Source: Clostridia bacterium (GTDB lineage Bacteria > Bacillota > Clostridia > Oscillospirales > CAG-272). From it: a DNA stretch of 46,476 nt. The position numbers were made by a program, and so were the translations under genes. The stretch lies in NCBI GenBank assembly GCA_017481225.1, contig JAFUPM010000080.1, positions 1 through 46,476 of the forward strand. The letters are read 5' to 3'. The notes beneath the pieces were generated by a model. The model saw nothing but the letters and a program-made list of their open reading frames with translations, had not been told where the DNA came from and did no database searches. Of this stretch, positions 31,994-40,529 are shown one piece after another (the stretch's first letter is position 1; every line of letters begins with the position of its first letter).

Positions 31994-32221
31994 TTTTGTG
32001 AGAGAAAATTCAACACGGGTTGCCCCTTTTCGATTATCGAGGCGCGCTTTTGGTTAATACAGCTCGCATCTTTTCGGTTGTCGCGGTATCTGTTTGCATA
32101 ACGAGGCTCATACTCTTCCGATTATAAAGGTGTCAGCTTTTATTTAACACGGGTGGCGCATAACCGAATAAAGAAGGCGGATTTAGTTTCAAAGGGATAC
32201 CGTTTATGAACGTTGCGCGTC
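31994..32221. other. Noncoding gap with dispersed AACACGGGT motif
   Basis: No gene supported. AACACGGGT occurs twice (near 32014 and 32144) and once more near 17464 in the addB upstream gap. No other structure is clear. Confidence 0.4.
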
Positions 32222-33400
32222 TTACACATAATCCAGCGTGCTCCAGGAGAGGGGCAGGGGAAGAAGTGCCGAAAGGAAGGGTGAGCCAAACAGCTGTACC
32301 TCTGCGGTGAGAGTACCGAATAGCACCCTCGTTGCCACGGCAGGCTCAAGGTTGATTTTTGCAGGCTCCGAGGTCCTGATACAGCCTGCCTCCTTGCCGT
32401 TATTATAAAGCTTCAGCGTGCCGTAGCCGTTGATGCCGATATTTTCCTCTCCCACGGGGAGCGTGTCGCGTAATTTAAGCCCAATGAGGGCATCTGCAAG
32501 CTTTTCGTAGTCGTATATTTTGAAGCGAGAGGGCGAGCTTACACTTACACTCTCCGCCACCGATACAAACTTAGAGATATCTTCGTAGAGGTGGGGCGGA
32601 AGTGCGACGGTTATTTCCGTACCTACGTAGCTTTGCCAAGCCGAGATAATGGGGATAAGGTCACCCTCCTTCTCGGCTCTTACCTCTCTTATATTCCTGC
32701 CGCGACTTGATTTGCCGATGTATACATTCTCATCAAAGGAAGAAAGGTAGCCTACGGGCTTACCCTCGCGCAGAGCAATATAAGGCGCGCAGTGGGTTGT
32801 TGTCAGCGCGAGGTATACGTCGCGGAAACTATCCTCGTCGGAGCGCGTGACGTAGAAGTCGCTCGACTCGGCTATTCTTTTACAATAGGCGAGGTACTCG
32901 GTGTCCCCTCTTTCAATTTCACGGAAGGTAATATTCGGCTCTTTATCGCCAAGACCCTTTATTCTGTTGGTCTCGTTAAAGGAGAATTTATAGCTTAAGC
33001 CCGCAGGCTCGAAGCCGTATCTTGAGTATCTTTGTCTCGCTCCGCCAAGTCTTGCAGCCACAGCGCCCATCTCCTCTGCCTCCTTTACGGCGAGGGTGAA
33101 AAGCTTTGTGAAGTAGCCGCGTCCCTCATATTCGGGAAGGGTGGCAACGTTGCCCGTTGTGGCAAAGAGAACCTCCTTGCCGCCTATGACCGCAGGAAGG
33201 GGATATATTCCCACAACGGCGGCGAGAACTCCGTCCTCAAACGCACCGAGGTGCATACCCATATGGCGGTCATCCTTCACCCACATTTTCGGCTGCGTGG
33301 AGAGGAAGTCCATCTCCCGTCCGTATTTATTACCGAAGGTCCTATTCAGTACAGCCAGAAGCTCGTCGTAATCCTCGGCTGCAAGTCGTCTTATTTCCAT
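32222..33400 (-). CDS. Eis-like GNAT N-acetyltransferase
   Basis: The 392-residue protein has the tripartite Eis-type layout: an N-terminal GNAT domain, a second GNAT-like fold and a C-terminal SCP2-like domain. The acetyl-CoA site is visible in VATLPEYEGRGYFTKLF (residues about 88-104), followed by ARLGGARQRYSRYGFEPAG. The C-terminus ends LPLSWSTLDYV, and the free C-terminal carboxylate is a conserved catalytic feature of Eis proteins. Eis enzymes acetylate aminoglycosides or other amines, but substrates of clostridial members are unknown and resistance cannot be claimed. AAGGGAG precedes the ATG, and a consensus promoter lies 55 bp upstream. Monocistronic. Confidence 0.87.
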   Translation of the reverse strand: MEIRRLAAEDYDELLAVLNRTFGNKYGREMDFLSTQPKMWVKDDRHMGMHLGAFEDGVLAAVVGIYPLPAVIGGKEVLFATTGNVATLPEYEGRGYFTKLFTLAVKEAEEMGAVAARLGGARQRYSRYGFEPAGLSYKFSFNETNRIKGLGDKEPNITFREIERGDTEYLAYCKRIAESSDFYVTRSDEDSFRDVYLALTTTHCAPYIALREGKPVGYLSSFDENVYIGKSSRGRNIREVRAEKEGDLIPIISAWQSYVGTEITVALPPHLYEDISKFVSVAESVSVSSPSRFKIYDYEKLADALIGLKLRDTLPVGEENIGINGYGTLKLYNNGKEAGCIRTSEPAKINLEPAVATRVLFGTLTAEVQLFGSPFLSALLPLPLSWSTLDYV

Positions 33401-33453
33401 TTTCGCTCCCTTCCGCCCCGCCTTTCGCCGGCGGTCGGATTTTTTCTAATTCA

Positions 33454-33482
33454 ATTATAGCCGAAAGAGGTGTGAAAGTCAA
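33454..33482 (-). promoter_or_regulatory. Promoter of Eis-like gene
   Basis: Read on the minus strand: TTGACT (33482-33477), 17-bp spacer, TATAAT (33459-33454). A CCGCC/GGCGG hairpin follows in the leader. Confidence 0.87.
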
Positions 33483-33577
33483 TAAATATGGAAAGTAAAG
33501 ACGGCAAATTTAGGTAGAAAAATATTCTCCTTTTGAGTATATTTGTGTTCTGCGACCTAAAGCTTTGCGTTCTTTTC

Positions 33578-34051
33578 TTATGCCTCGTCTATGGATATGG
33601 TTATGTAGGTTTTGCTCCCGTAGTAGCTTATACTCTCCTTGGCGTCAATTCCAAGGCTGGAGAGTGTCTTCAGGGATTGCTTCACGGTGTCTATAAAGGT
33701 GTCTATACGCGAGAGCTTGGTCGCCTTGCCGATACGCTTCGGTGCTTGTCCGTCGTGGAGCATATCCACAAGAGCCTCGGCCTCTGCAACGTTAAGGCGC
33801 CTCTCGCAAATTCTGTCAAGCGCCGTCCTTCTTGCCTCGGGGTCATCAAGGCGCAGAAGGGCTCTTGCGTGCCTTTCCGAGAGCCCACCTTCTACAATCC
33901 TTTTTTCAAACTCACACGGTAGCTTCAAAAGCCGCAGCTTGTTAGCCACGTAGGATTGGCTTACTCCAAGCTTTTTTGCCATACCGTCCTGGGTCATAGC
34001 GCACATCTCCATCATCGCGCGGATAGCCCGTGCTTCGTCAAACATATTCAT
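33578..34051 (-). CDS. ParB/Noc-type HTH protein lacking the N-terminal CTPase domain
   Basis: The 157-residue product begins directly at the central HTH region of ParB/Spo0J/Noc proteins: DEARAIRAMMEMCAMTQDGMAKKLGVSQSYVANKLRLLKLP (residues 5-45), then VEGGLSERHARALLRLDD, ICERRLNVAEAEALVDML and a short C-terminal domain. The ParB/Srx-like CTP-binding domain with its GERR motif, normally about 100 residues before the HTH, is missing. The ATG at 34051 has AAAGGAGG eight bases upstream, so the short form is the encoded form and not a bad start choice. I see no stop-interrupted remnant upstream. It could be an adaptor or a competitor of full ParB; function is unknown. Confidence 0.82.
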   Translation of the reverse strand: MNMFDEARAIRAMMEMCAMTQDGMAKKLGVSQSYVANKLRLLKLPCEFEKRIVEGGLSERHARALLRLDDPEARRTALDRICERRLNVAEAEALVDMLHDGQAPKRIGKATKLSRIDTFIDTVKQSLKTLSSLGIDAKESISYYGSKTYITISIDEA

Positions 34052-34305
34052 AGTTAAAACCTCCTTTGTAAAGCATCATAACATAAAAAATCCGCGGAAC
34101 AGCACGATATGTGTCGAACCGCGGATTTTGCGATAAATTTACGCTATTTGTAATGTATACTTTGCATTTTCGAGGGTAATCGACAGATTTTGCAAACAAT
34201 TCGTCGGAAAATAAACGAGATAAATAGGCGGTAATAGTTGCTTTTGCAACCTCGCCTCGCGCTTGTCGTTTCACCTAACGCTTGCACCTCGCTCTGCGAT
34301 TGCTG
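34052..34305 (-). other. Leader/intergenic region upstream of ParB-like gene
   Basis: 254 bp without a gene, between the glycosylase stop and the ParB-like start on the same strand. It holds a GTTGC/GCAAC mini-hairpin near 34237-34250 and the terminator-like hairpin at 34084. No convincing promoter lies between that hairpin and the ParB-like gene. Confidence 0.5.
34084..34129 (-). terminator. Terminator-like hairpin 33 bp before the ParB-like start
   Basis: On the minus strand AAAATCCGCGG (34129-34119) pairs with CCGCGGATTTT (34097-34087), with inner CAC/GTG pairing, followed by a run of T (34090-34085). It ends the glycosylase transcript or attenuates the ParB-like gene. Confidence 0.8.
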
Positions 34306-35256
34306 TCACTCATGCTTTGCTTCGAGGTTACGTATGTAGTGGAAGATATATTGCTGTGCAACTCCTGCATAGCTGCCGAGGCTCTCCGGGTCCAGCTTGC
34401 CGTCGAAGTAATCGTCAATAGCCCTTCGCATCCATACGTCAATGGGAAACGCCTCTAAATTTCCGAAGCCGAAAAGCGCGGCGCAGGATGCTACCTTATC
34501 ACCAACGCCCTTGATTTTCTTAAGGCACTCCACAGTGTAGGCGTAGCTTGCCGCCTCCTCTATAGCCTTAAGGTCGGTCTCGCCTGCCGATACGCTCTCT
34601 GCCGCAGCGAGAAGATACTTATACCTGAAGCCCGGGCGTGAGGGGAGCATTTTCTCAGGCTCCTTAACCACAGCCTCGGGGGTAGGGAAGGAGTAGCACG
34701 CACCGCATTCGCGGCATTTCTCATCCTTCACCTCGCCCTCGTAAAGACCAAGGGGGCAACGGGGAAGGCAACCCTTTTTTGCAAGGTTCTCGCCATAGGC
34801 GAGTGACAGCGCTCGGATAATCTTCCTTATTCTCGGAATGTTGTTGTTCTGTGAAACTATGAAGGAGAAAAGAGCCTCCCAAGGGTCCTGCTTCAGTATA
34901 ACGATACCCTTCGCCTCCTCAGCCGCCCGTGTAAGCCAGGGGCTGTCGGTTCTGCCAAGAATATCCTCTCTTATGGCTCTGTAATCGGTATCAAGGGCGA
35001 AGTAGGGGACGCATATTCTCTCAAGCTCCTCCTCGGTCATATTGAAAAACAGCAGCTCTCCGCGCTCTCTTTGACCGACCCTGACGACCTTGTCACCTAC
35101 GACGGTGACGTATTCTACGTAGTCCCCCTCGCTGACGGTCCTCTCGTATCTGAACGCCTGACCGCACTCAAAGGTGTCGGTAAGGTCCATATCGCCTATG
35201 CCCGATACCACAAGCACGGGCTCTCCTCGCCAAATCTCGCTTTTTTTCTCAAACAT
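34306..35256 (-). CDS. ogg: OGG-type 8-oxoguanine DNA glycosylase/lyase with Cys cluster
   Basis: Base-excision-repair enzyme that removes 8-oxoguanine and cuts the abasic site. The 316-residue protein has the N-terminal OGG domain (LTDTFECGQAFRYERT), DPWEALFSFIVSQNNNIPRIRKII, and the helix-hairpin-helix with catalytic residues IKGVGDKVASCAALFGFG (Lys254) and AFPIDVWMRR (Asp273). An unusual Cys-rich segment lies between helices: C163, C167, C181, C184 and C187 (CLPRC then CRECGAC) just before YSFPTPE, a spacing that could bind a metal. The usual protein is near 280-300 residues without it, as far as I know. AAGAGGA precedes the ATG. Divergent from the DUF6062-like gene. Confidence 0.9.
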   Translation of the reverse strand: MFEKKSEIWRGEPVLVVSGIGDMDLTDTFECGQAFRYERTVSEGDYVEYVTVVGDKVVRVGQRERGELLFFNMTEEELERICVPYFALDTDYRAIREDILGRTDSPWLTRAAEEAKGIVILKQDPWEALFSFIVSQNNNIPRIRKIIRALSLAYGENLAKKGCLPRCPLGLYEGEVKDEKCRECGACYSFPTPEAVVKEPEKMLPSRPGFRYKYLLAAAESVSAGETDLKAIEEAASYAYTVECLKKIKGVGDKVASCAALFGFGNLEAFPIDVWMRRAIDDYFDGKLDPESLGSYAGVAQQYIFHYIRNLEAKHE

Positions 35257-35270
35257 TTTTTTCGTTCCTC

Positions 35271-35299
35271 TTGAAAAGTTGCGAATTATATAGTATAAT
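35271..35299 (+). promoter_or_regulatory. Promoter of DUF6062/YhaN/rbsK operon
   Basis: TTGAAA (35271-35276), 17-bp spacer, TATAAT (35294-35299). A minus-strand -10 (TATAAT) for the glycosylase overlaps it, so the divergent promoters share this 40-bp stretch. Confidence 0.82.
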
Positions 35300-35421
35300 A
35301 TAAGTTGAATTAATTCGCGTAATATATTTTAACATATTTTCCGACGTTTTTCAACCCGTTTTCGTAAATTCGGATTAGTCGGAATTTTGCAGTTTCGGAA
35401 AACACCGCAAGGAGAGCTAAG

Positions 35422-36123
35422 GTGGAGCAGATTTACACCATACCCGTCAACGAGGCGTTCGACCTGGTTTCGGAGAAAAAGGAGTGCGGCTGTCCCTTCT
35501 GTGTCCTGTACAGAAAGCTGCAGGAGGACGAGCTGGATATTATCCTCGGGGCGTCTATGATGGAGCCCGATATCAGAATAAAAACCAACGAGCAGGGCTT
35601 CTGCCTTACTCACTACAATATGATGCTTGGCAGGAAGCGTATGCTGGGTATGGGACTTATCTTGGAAAGCCACCTGGACGAGGTGAAAAAGAAGCTTTCG
35701 GGACCCGTGGTTCTCGGCAACAAGCGCGCGGCGGCAATATCCGCCCTCGGTACTCTTGAGAGTGACTGCTACGTCTGCTCAAGAATTGAGAAAAATCTGA
35801 ACGCTATGACGGCAACGGCAGTTTATCTTTGGGACAGCGACTGCGCCTTCAGGGAGAAGTTTGAGAAGGTCCCCTACTTCTGCCTTCCTCATTACCGCGC
35901 TATGGTGGACTACGCGTCGAAGAAAATGTCTAAGCGCAGCTTCTCGGAGTTCTACGATGCAGCCTACGGCATAGAGGAAAGATACCTTAGCGAGCTGCGC
36001 TTAGACGTCAGCTGGTTTTGCAAGAAATTCGACTACCGCTACGACGAAGAGCCTTGGTACAATTCCAAGGACTCGGTACAAAGAACGATAAAGTTCCTTT
36101 CGGGCGACCCGAAGGGTGAATGA
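35422..36123 (+). CDS. DUF6062-like Cys/His-rich protein (GTG start)
   Basis: The 233-residue product starts MEQIYTIPVNEAFDLVSEKKECGCPFCVLYRKLQ, the opening typical of DUF6062 proteins in Clostridia; function is unknown. Two similar metal-binding-type modules are visible: CPFC (24-27) with FCLTHYNMML, and CYVC near residue 114 with FCLPHYRAM. Each pairs a CxxC with a CxxH, which suggests a duplicated zinc-binding unit (inference). The GTG at 35422 has AAGGAGAG about six bases before it; no ATG alternative fits. It is followed after 16 bp by the YhaN-like ATPase and shares its transcript. Confidence 0.78.
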   Translation: MEQIYTIPVNEAFDLVSEKKECGCPFCVLYRKLQEDELDIILGASMMEPDIRIKTNEQGFCLTHYNMMLGRKRMLGMGLILESHLDEVKKKLSGPVVLGNKRAAAISALGTLESDCYVCSRIEKNLNAMTATAVYLWDSDCAFREKFEKVPYFCLPHYRAMVDYASKKMSKRSFSEFYDAAYGIEERYLSELRLDVSWFCKKFDYRYDEEPWYNSKDSVQRTIKFLSGDPKGE

Positions 36124-36139
36124 TAAAAGGAGAGAGCAA

Positions 36140-38467
36140 ATGATTATTGAGAAAATCATCATCAAAAGCTTCGGCCTCATAAACGATATGACCTTGGAGT
36201 TCTCCGATAAGGTCAACGTTATCGAGGGTCAGAACGAGGCGGGTAAGAGCACCATTGCCGCCTTCATCAAGTATATGCTCTACGGCTTCGGAGATGACGA
36301 AAGCTCAGGCGAGGTCAGTGAGCGTAAGAAGAGGATAAATTGGGACACGGGGGTCGCCCAGGGCTCTATGTACGTCCGTGCTGAGGGCAAGCGCTATCTC
36401 ATCACCCGTTCCACCGTGCCTACCGATAAATCCGACAGACCCTCCTATAAGGAGGAGGCATCTATCGTTGACCTTGAGACGGGCGCGCCTGCATTCGGCA
36501 AGCTTTCGGCAGGAGACGTTTTCTTTAAGGTTGACAGACACCTCTTCGATAACACCGCCTTCATAGGTCAGATAGGCGATGCGGGTATCAACGAGCGCTC
36601 CGTGCAGGAGTCTATTGAGAATATTCTCTTCTCGGGCAACGAGCAGACGAGAATTCAGCACGCCGAGGCGAGAATAGCCGACAAGATGTACGCCCTTCAC
36701 CACGAGAGTGGCGGCGGCGGTGCTATAATCGACCTTGCCAGCCGCGAGCGTGAGCTTGAGGAGCAGCTTGAGCGCTGCAACGAGGATAACAGCCGTATTC
36801 TCTCCAAGGAGAGCGAGCTTTTCAGCATCAGACAAAGACGCGCCGCAGCAGAGGAAAGGCAGGCGAGCCTTCACGACCTCGACAGCTGCTACAGCAACGT
36901 TATGCTTATCCAGACCTTCGACCAGCTTCACGCTCTGGAGCAGGAGTGCGAGGAGAAAAACGAGGCGTACAACCGCTACATAGAAAACAACACCCGTCAA
37001 GGCTTCGTACCCAACGAGCAGTATCTTACCGACCTTGCCGTTGCGCGTAAGGGCGTTAACGAGTCCTATCACGCCCTGGGTGATGCCCAGGAGGCGTACA
37101 CTCAGCAGAAGAATGCCATAGGCATTACCAAGGAGATTGAGGCTTCTATTGAGCTTGCCGACGAGGCAGGCGGCGAGGCAGGTATACTTAAGCGTGCTGC
37201 GGCTCACTTCAAGGGCCGTATCAAGTTCGCAACTCTCTCCATACTTGCGGCTCTCGGCATTATTGCCGCCTTGGTTTTCGAGATTGTAAACCTTCAGAGC
37301 CCCGAGCTGTTCCCGAAGATTGCAGTTGGCGTCGCAGGCGTTGTGGTAGCTGTTGGCGGAGTTATCTCCCTTATCAAGCTTATCCGCAACCACAAGGCTC
37401 TCGGAGAGCTTGAGGCTCTCTTCGGCACCGCCTCCTACTCCGACCTTAAGGGCAAGGTGGGACTTGTTGCAGAAGCGCGCAGCAAGAGAGATTCTATGCT
37501 TTCCGCTACCGAGAGCGCAAGACTTGGTGCTGAGCGCGCAAAGGAAAGATACGAGAACTCCAAGCGCGAGCTGACCTCTCTTATCCTTAAGTGGGGCGAG
37601 GAGCCTCCCGTATCCGAGCTTGGCGAGTTCCTCGATAAGCTTGAGGCTAAGGTTAAAGCGTTCCTCGACGAGAAGAACCGTCTCTTTGACGAAAAGACTA
37701 ATATTGAAATAACGGTTAAGGAAATCCGCCGCACTCTTGCAGACAAGAGCGAGATTGACGTGCGCGCGCAGGTGTCACCCCTTAAGAGAAAGGCTCTCGC
37801 AGGAGTGAACCACGACGAAATTATAAACGGTATAGCTGATGCCAAGGCATCTATTGCCGAGGAGGACAGACTTGCCTTCGACGTAGAGAACGAGCTTTCT
37901 CTCCTTCGCGGCAGAGTAGGCGACCCCGCTGAGCTTTACTCCAGAATTGAGGCTATCTCCGCCCGTCGCCAGGCGCTTCAGGCGAAGCACAAGGCTTACT
38001 TCATAACCCTCGGCGCAATAAGAGGCGCATCGGATAATCTCCGCGCCGAAATCTCCCCGAGACTCGGTGAGTACGCAACCCGTATGATGGAGATTATGAC
38101 CGATAAGCGTTACACCTCCTTCGACGTATCCGACGGACTTAAGGTTACCTTTACTGCCCCCGACGGTGAGAAAAAGTCGGTTGACTTCCTCTCGGGCGGC
38201 ACCCGTGAGCTGGCTTACGTTGCAGTGCGCGCGGCTCTCATAGATATGCTTTATACCGAGAAGCCTCCTATCTGCTTCGACGAGAGCTTTGCTCACCAGG
38301 ATAACGTAAGAGCGAGAGCTATGATGCGCGCTATCAAGCAGCTTGCCGAGGAGGGCTGTCAGAGCTTTATCTTCACCTGTCGCGGCAGAGAGGGAGTTCT
38401 GGCTACCGAGGTTATTCCCGATGCAGGCGTATTCAAGCTCTCCGTAATTGAGGAGGAGGCTGTATAA
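36140..38467 (+). CDS. YhaN/SMC-like AAA ATPase with central membrane-type hairpin
   Basis: The 775-residue product has Walker A GQNEAGKST (Lys36), a long coiled coil (about 195-330 and 430-620), and the C-terminal half of the ABC-type head: LSGGTRELAYVAVRAALIDML signature, Walker B ICFDESFAHQD and a SFIFTCRGRE switch. Two hydrophobic stretches in the middle of the coil (LSILAALGIIAALVFEIV and IAVGVAGVVVAVGGVISLIKLI) look like a membrane hairpin, as in the YhaN family. ATG 36140 has AAAGGAGAG in front; the frame is open 24 bases upstream. YhaN-type ATPases are often paired with an SbcD-like exonuclease, which is not adjacent here. The rbsK start overlaps its stop by one base. Confidence 0.85.
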   Translation: MIIEKIIIKSFGLINDMTLEFSDKVNVIEGQNEAGKSTIAAFIKYMLYGFGDDESSGEVSERKKRINWDTGVAQGSMYVRAEGKRYLITRSTVPTDKSDRPSYKEEASIVDLETGAPAFGKLSAGDVFFKVDRHLFDNTAFIGQIGDAGINERSVQESIENILFSGNEQTRIQHAEARIADKMYALHHESGGGGAIIDLASRERELEEQLERCNEDNSRILSKESELFSIRQRRAAAEERQASLHDLDSCYSNVMLIQTFDQLHALEQECEEKNEAYNRYIENNTRQGFVPNEQYLTDLAVARKGVNESYHALGDAQEAYTQQKNAIGITKEIEASIELADEAGGEAGILKRAAAHFKGRIKFATLSILAALGIIAALVFEIVNLQSPELFPKIAVGVAGVVVAVGGVISLIKLIRNHKALGELEALFGTASYSDLKGKVGLVAEARSKRDSMLSATESARLGAERAKERYENSKRELTSLILKWGEEPPVSELGEFLDKLEAKVKAFLDEKNRLFDEKTNIEITVKEIRRTLADKSEIDVRAQVSPLKRKALAGVNHDEIINGIADAKASIAEEDRLAFDVENELSLLRGRVGDPAELYSRIEAISARRQALQAKHKAYFITLGAIRGASDNLRAEISPRLGEYATRMMEIMTDKRYTSFDVSDGLKVTFTAPDGEKKSVDFLSGGTRELAYVAVRAALIDMLYTEKPPICFDESFAHQDNVRARAMMRAIKQLAEEGCQSFIFTCRGREGVLATEVIPDAGVFKLSVIEEEAV

Positions 38468-39399
38468 TGTCCGAAGAGAGAAAAAAGATTTTGGTTGTGG
38501 GAAGTGCCAATATGGACTTCTCCATGAATATGTATAAGCTTCCCGAGCGCGGTGAGACTGTCATCGACGACGGCGGCGTAGCTTATACTCCCGGCGGTAA
38601 GGGCGCAAACGCAGCCCTTGCTGTTACCCGTCTTGGCGCAGATGCCGTTCTGTGCGCAAGGCTTGGCGCTGACATTCACGGTCAGAAGCTTTATAACTAC
38701 TACAAATCCTCGAATATCGACACCTCCTACGTTAAGGTTGACCGCGAGCATCCTACGGGACTTGCCGTGGTTATCAGAGAGGGCGAGGGTGACAACAGAA
38801 TAGTAGTCTACCCCGGAGCTAACTCCTACCTTACCGCCGATGCTGTGAGAGAGGCGTTCGACTGCAATCCCGACGCTCTGTATCTGGGCTTTGAGATACC
38901 CTTTGATATAGCCTTGGCGGCGGCGAATATCGCTGCATCGAGAGATATCCCCGTATTTATTGACGCAGCCCCGGCGAAGAAGGATTACGACCTTGAAAGC
39001 CTACCCCGTGTAGAGGTTTTCTCCCCCAACGAGGCGGAAACCTTGGAGTATACGGGTATTGCTCCCGGTAATATGGAGGCGTCGCTTCGCGCGGCACTTG
39101 CACTTTACAGACGCGTTAAGTGCAAATACGTCGTAATCAAGCAGGGCGCGAGAGGCGCGTTCCTCTACGACGGTAAGCGTTACACAAGTATTCCCGCTAT
39201 GAGGGCGGGCAAGACCGTAGATACAACCGCCGCAGGGGACGCCTTCACGGCAGGTCTTGCGGTTGAGTACCTTTATAACGGCGGCGACATTAAGGGCGCC
39301 GTAAAGTACGGCTGCGCTGCAGGCGCAATTGCCGTAACCCGAGAGGGAGCTGCATCGTCTGTTCCCACGGCAGAGGAGGTCGCTGACCTTCTCGGCTAA
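38467..39399 (+). CDS. rbsK: Ribokinase (PfkB family)
   Basis: Ribokinase phosphorylates D-ribose at O5 with ATP. The 310-residue protein has the family's N-terminal GSANMDFSMNMYKLPERGETV, substrate lid YTPGGKGANAALAVTRLGADA, the NEAE motif (FSPNEAETLEY) and the C-terminal PfkB signature DTTAAGDAFTAGLAV with catalytic Asp. Translation is coupled to the upstream ATPase (TAATG, one-base overlap). No ribose transporter or rbsD is near, so the sugar may come from nucleoside turnover; related deoxyribokinase activity cannot be excluded. Short copies of its last codons are repeated downstream. Confidence 0.85.
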   Translation: MSEERKKILVVGSANMDFSMNMYKLPERGETVIDDGGVAYTPGGKGANAALAVTRLGADAVLCARLGADIHGQKLYNYYKSSNIDTSYVKVDREHPTGLAVVIREGEGDNRIVVYPGANSYLTADAVREAFDCNPDALYLGFEIPFDIALAAANIAASRDIPVFIDAAPAKKDYDLESLPRVEVFSPNEAETLEYTGIAPGNMEASLRAALALYRRVKCKYVVIKQGARGAFLYDGKRYTSIPAMRAGKTVDTTAAGDAFTAGLAVEYLYNGGDIKGAVKYGCAAGAIAVTREGAASSVPTAEEVADLLG

Positions 39400-39521
39400 A
39401 GTAAAAAAGACTAACGGCGGAGGTCGCCGACCTTCTCGGTTAAAGAAAAAACTAACCTAGGCGTCGACCTTCAAAGACACAGTTGATTTTACTGACAGCG
39501 GAGGTCGCCGACCTTCTCGGT
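39374..39521. repeat. Echoes of the rbsK 3' end in the downstream gap
   Basis: GGAGGTCGCTGACCTTCTCG in the last rbsK codons recurs as GGAGGTCGCCGACCTTCTCG at 39419 and 39500. The first downstream copy also repeats the following TAAAG...ACTAAC stretch. The core AGGTC-GCC-GACCT is a small palindrome. No T-run follows, so it is not a clear terminator. Confidence 0.8.
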
Positions 39522-39590
39522 CGGTTAATTCAGCCGCCCGAGGTTATTTCTCGGGATTTACCCGAAAACTAAGTGCGAAGGGAGAATAAG

Positions 39591-40529
39591 ATGAGCTATC
39601 AAGTTAAGACTGTGAGCTTTCCGTCCTCTGACGGCGCTCATACGGTATACGGCGATATATACTGTCCCACCGACAGAGAGGCGAGGGGTATTGTAACCTT
39701 AGCCCACGGAATGCGCGACCACGTGTCGCGTTATCGGGAGCTTGCCGAGTATCTTACGGGCGAGGGCTTTATCTTTGCAGGCAACGAGCATCTTGGCCAC
39801 GGACGTACCGCAGGCTGCCCCGAGGACTTCGGTTATATGGGTGAGCGCGACGGTTACGTTAATATGATTGAGGACCTTCGCAAAATGAACAGCCTTGTGC
39901 GCGAGGAGTTCCCCGGGCTTCCCGTGGTGCTTCTCGGTCACAGCATGGGCTCCTTTATGGCGAGGCTTTACGCCCAGCGTTATCCCGAGACACTTGACGG
40001 AATTATTATCCACGGCACAGGCGGCAGAAATCCGCTTTTGCCCTTCGGTAAGGCTATAATTAAGCTGATTCGGCTTACTCGTGGCAGCCGCCACCGTTCA
40101 AAGCTCGTCACGGATATAGCCTTTGGCTCCTATAACAAAAGATTTGACCCCTCGGAGGGAGATGAGGCGTGGCTTACACGCGACCCCTCTGCAATAACCG
40201 ACAGACCTATCGACCCATACTGCGCCTTCACCTTTACTGCGGCAGGCTATGCTGACCTCTTCAATATGATAGGACTTTCTAACTCCGACAGCCACTTCGC
40301 CGCCTTCCCGAAGGAGCTTCCCACCCTCGTTATAAGCGGCGAGGAGGACCCCGTCGGTGACTACGGAAAGGGTGTAAGGTTCGTTCACGAGAAGCTCTCT
40401 ATAGCGGGTGTCAGCTCGCTGACCCTTAAGCTCTACGAGGGCGCAAGACACGAGCTTTTCAACGAGACCAACAGAGGCGAGGTATTCGGATATCTTGTAG
40501 GCTGGCTCTCGGGAGCTTTGGGGGTATAA
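39591..40529 (+). CDS. Alpha/beta hydrolase, monoacylglycerol-lipase-like
   Basis: The 312-residue serine hydrolase resembles lysophospholipase / monoacylglycerol lipase. The oxyanion region is LAHGMRDHVSRYRELAEYL, with GNEHLGHGRT; the nucleophile elbow is GHSMG with Ser118. The acid residue is in ISGEEDPVGDYGKGV and the His in LYEGARHELFNE. No signal peptide, so it is cytoplasmic. ATG 39591 is preceded by AAGGGAG (39579-39585). Its stop overlaps the miaA start by one base (TAATG), so the two are translationally coupled. Natural substrate not known from the sequence. Confidence 0.87.
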   Translation: MSYQVKTVSFPSSDGAHTVYGDIYCPTDREARGIVTLAHGMRDHVSRYRELAEYLTGEGFIFAGNEHLGHGRTAGCPEDFGYMGERDGYVNMIEDLRKMNSLVREEFPGLPVVLLGHSMGSFMARLYAQRYPETLDGIIIHGTGGRNPLLPFGKAIIKLIRLTRGSRHRSKLVTDIAFGSYNKRFDPSEGDEAWLTRDPSAITDRPIDPYCAFTFTAAGYADLFNMIGLSNSDSHFAAFPKELPTLVISGEEDPVGDYGKGVRFVHEKLSIAGVSSLTLKLYEGARHELFNETNRGEVFGYLVGWLSGALGV

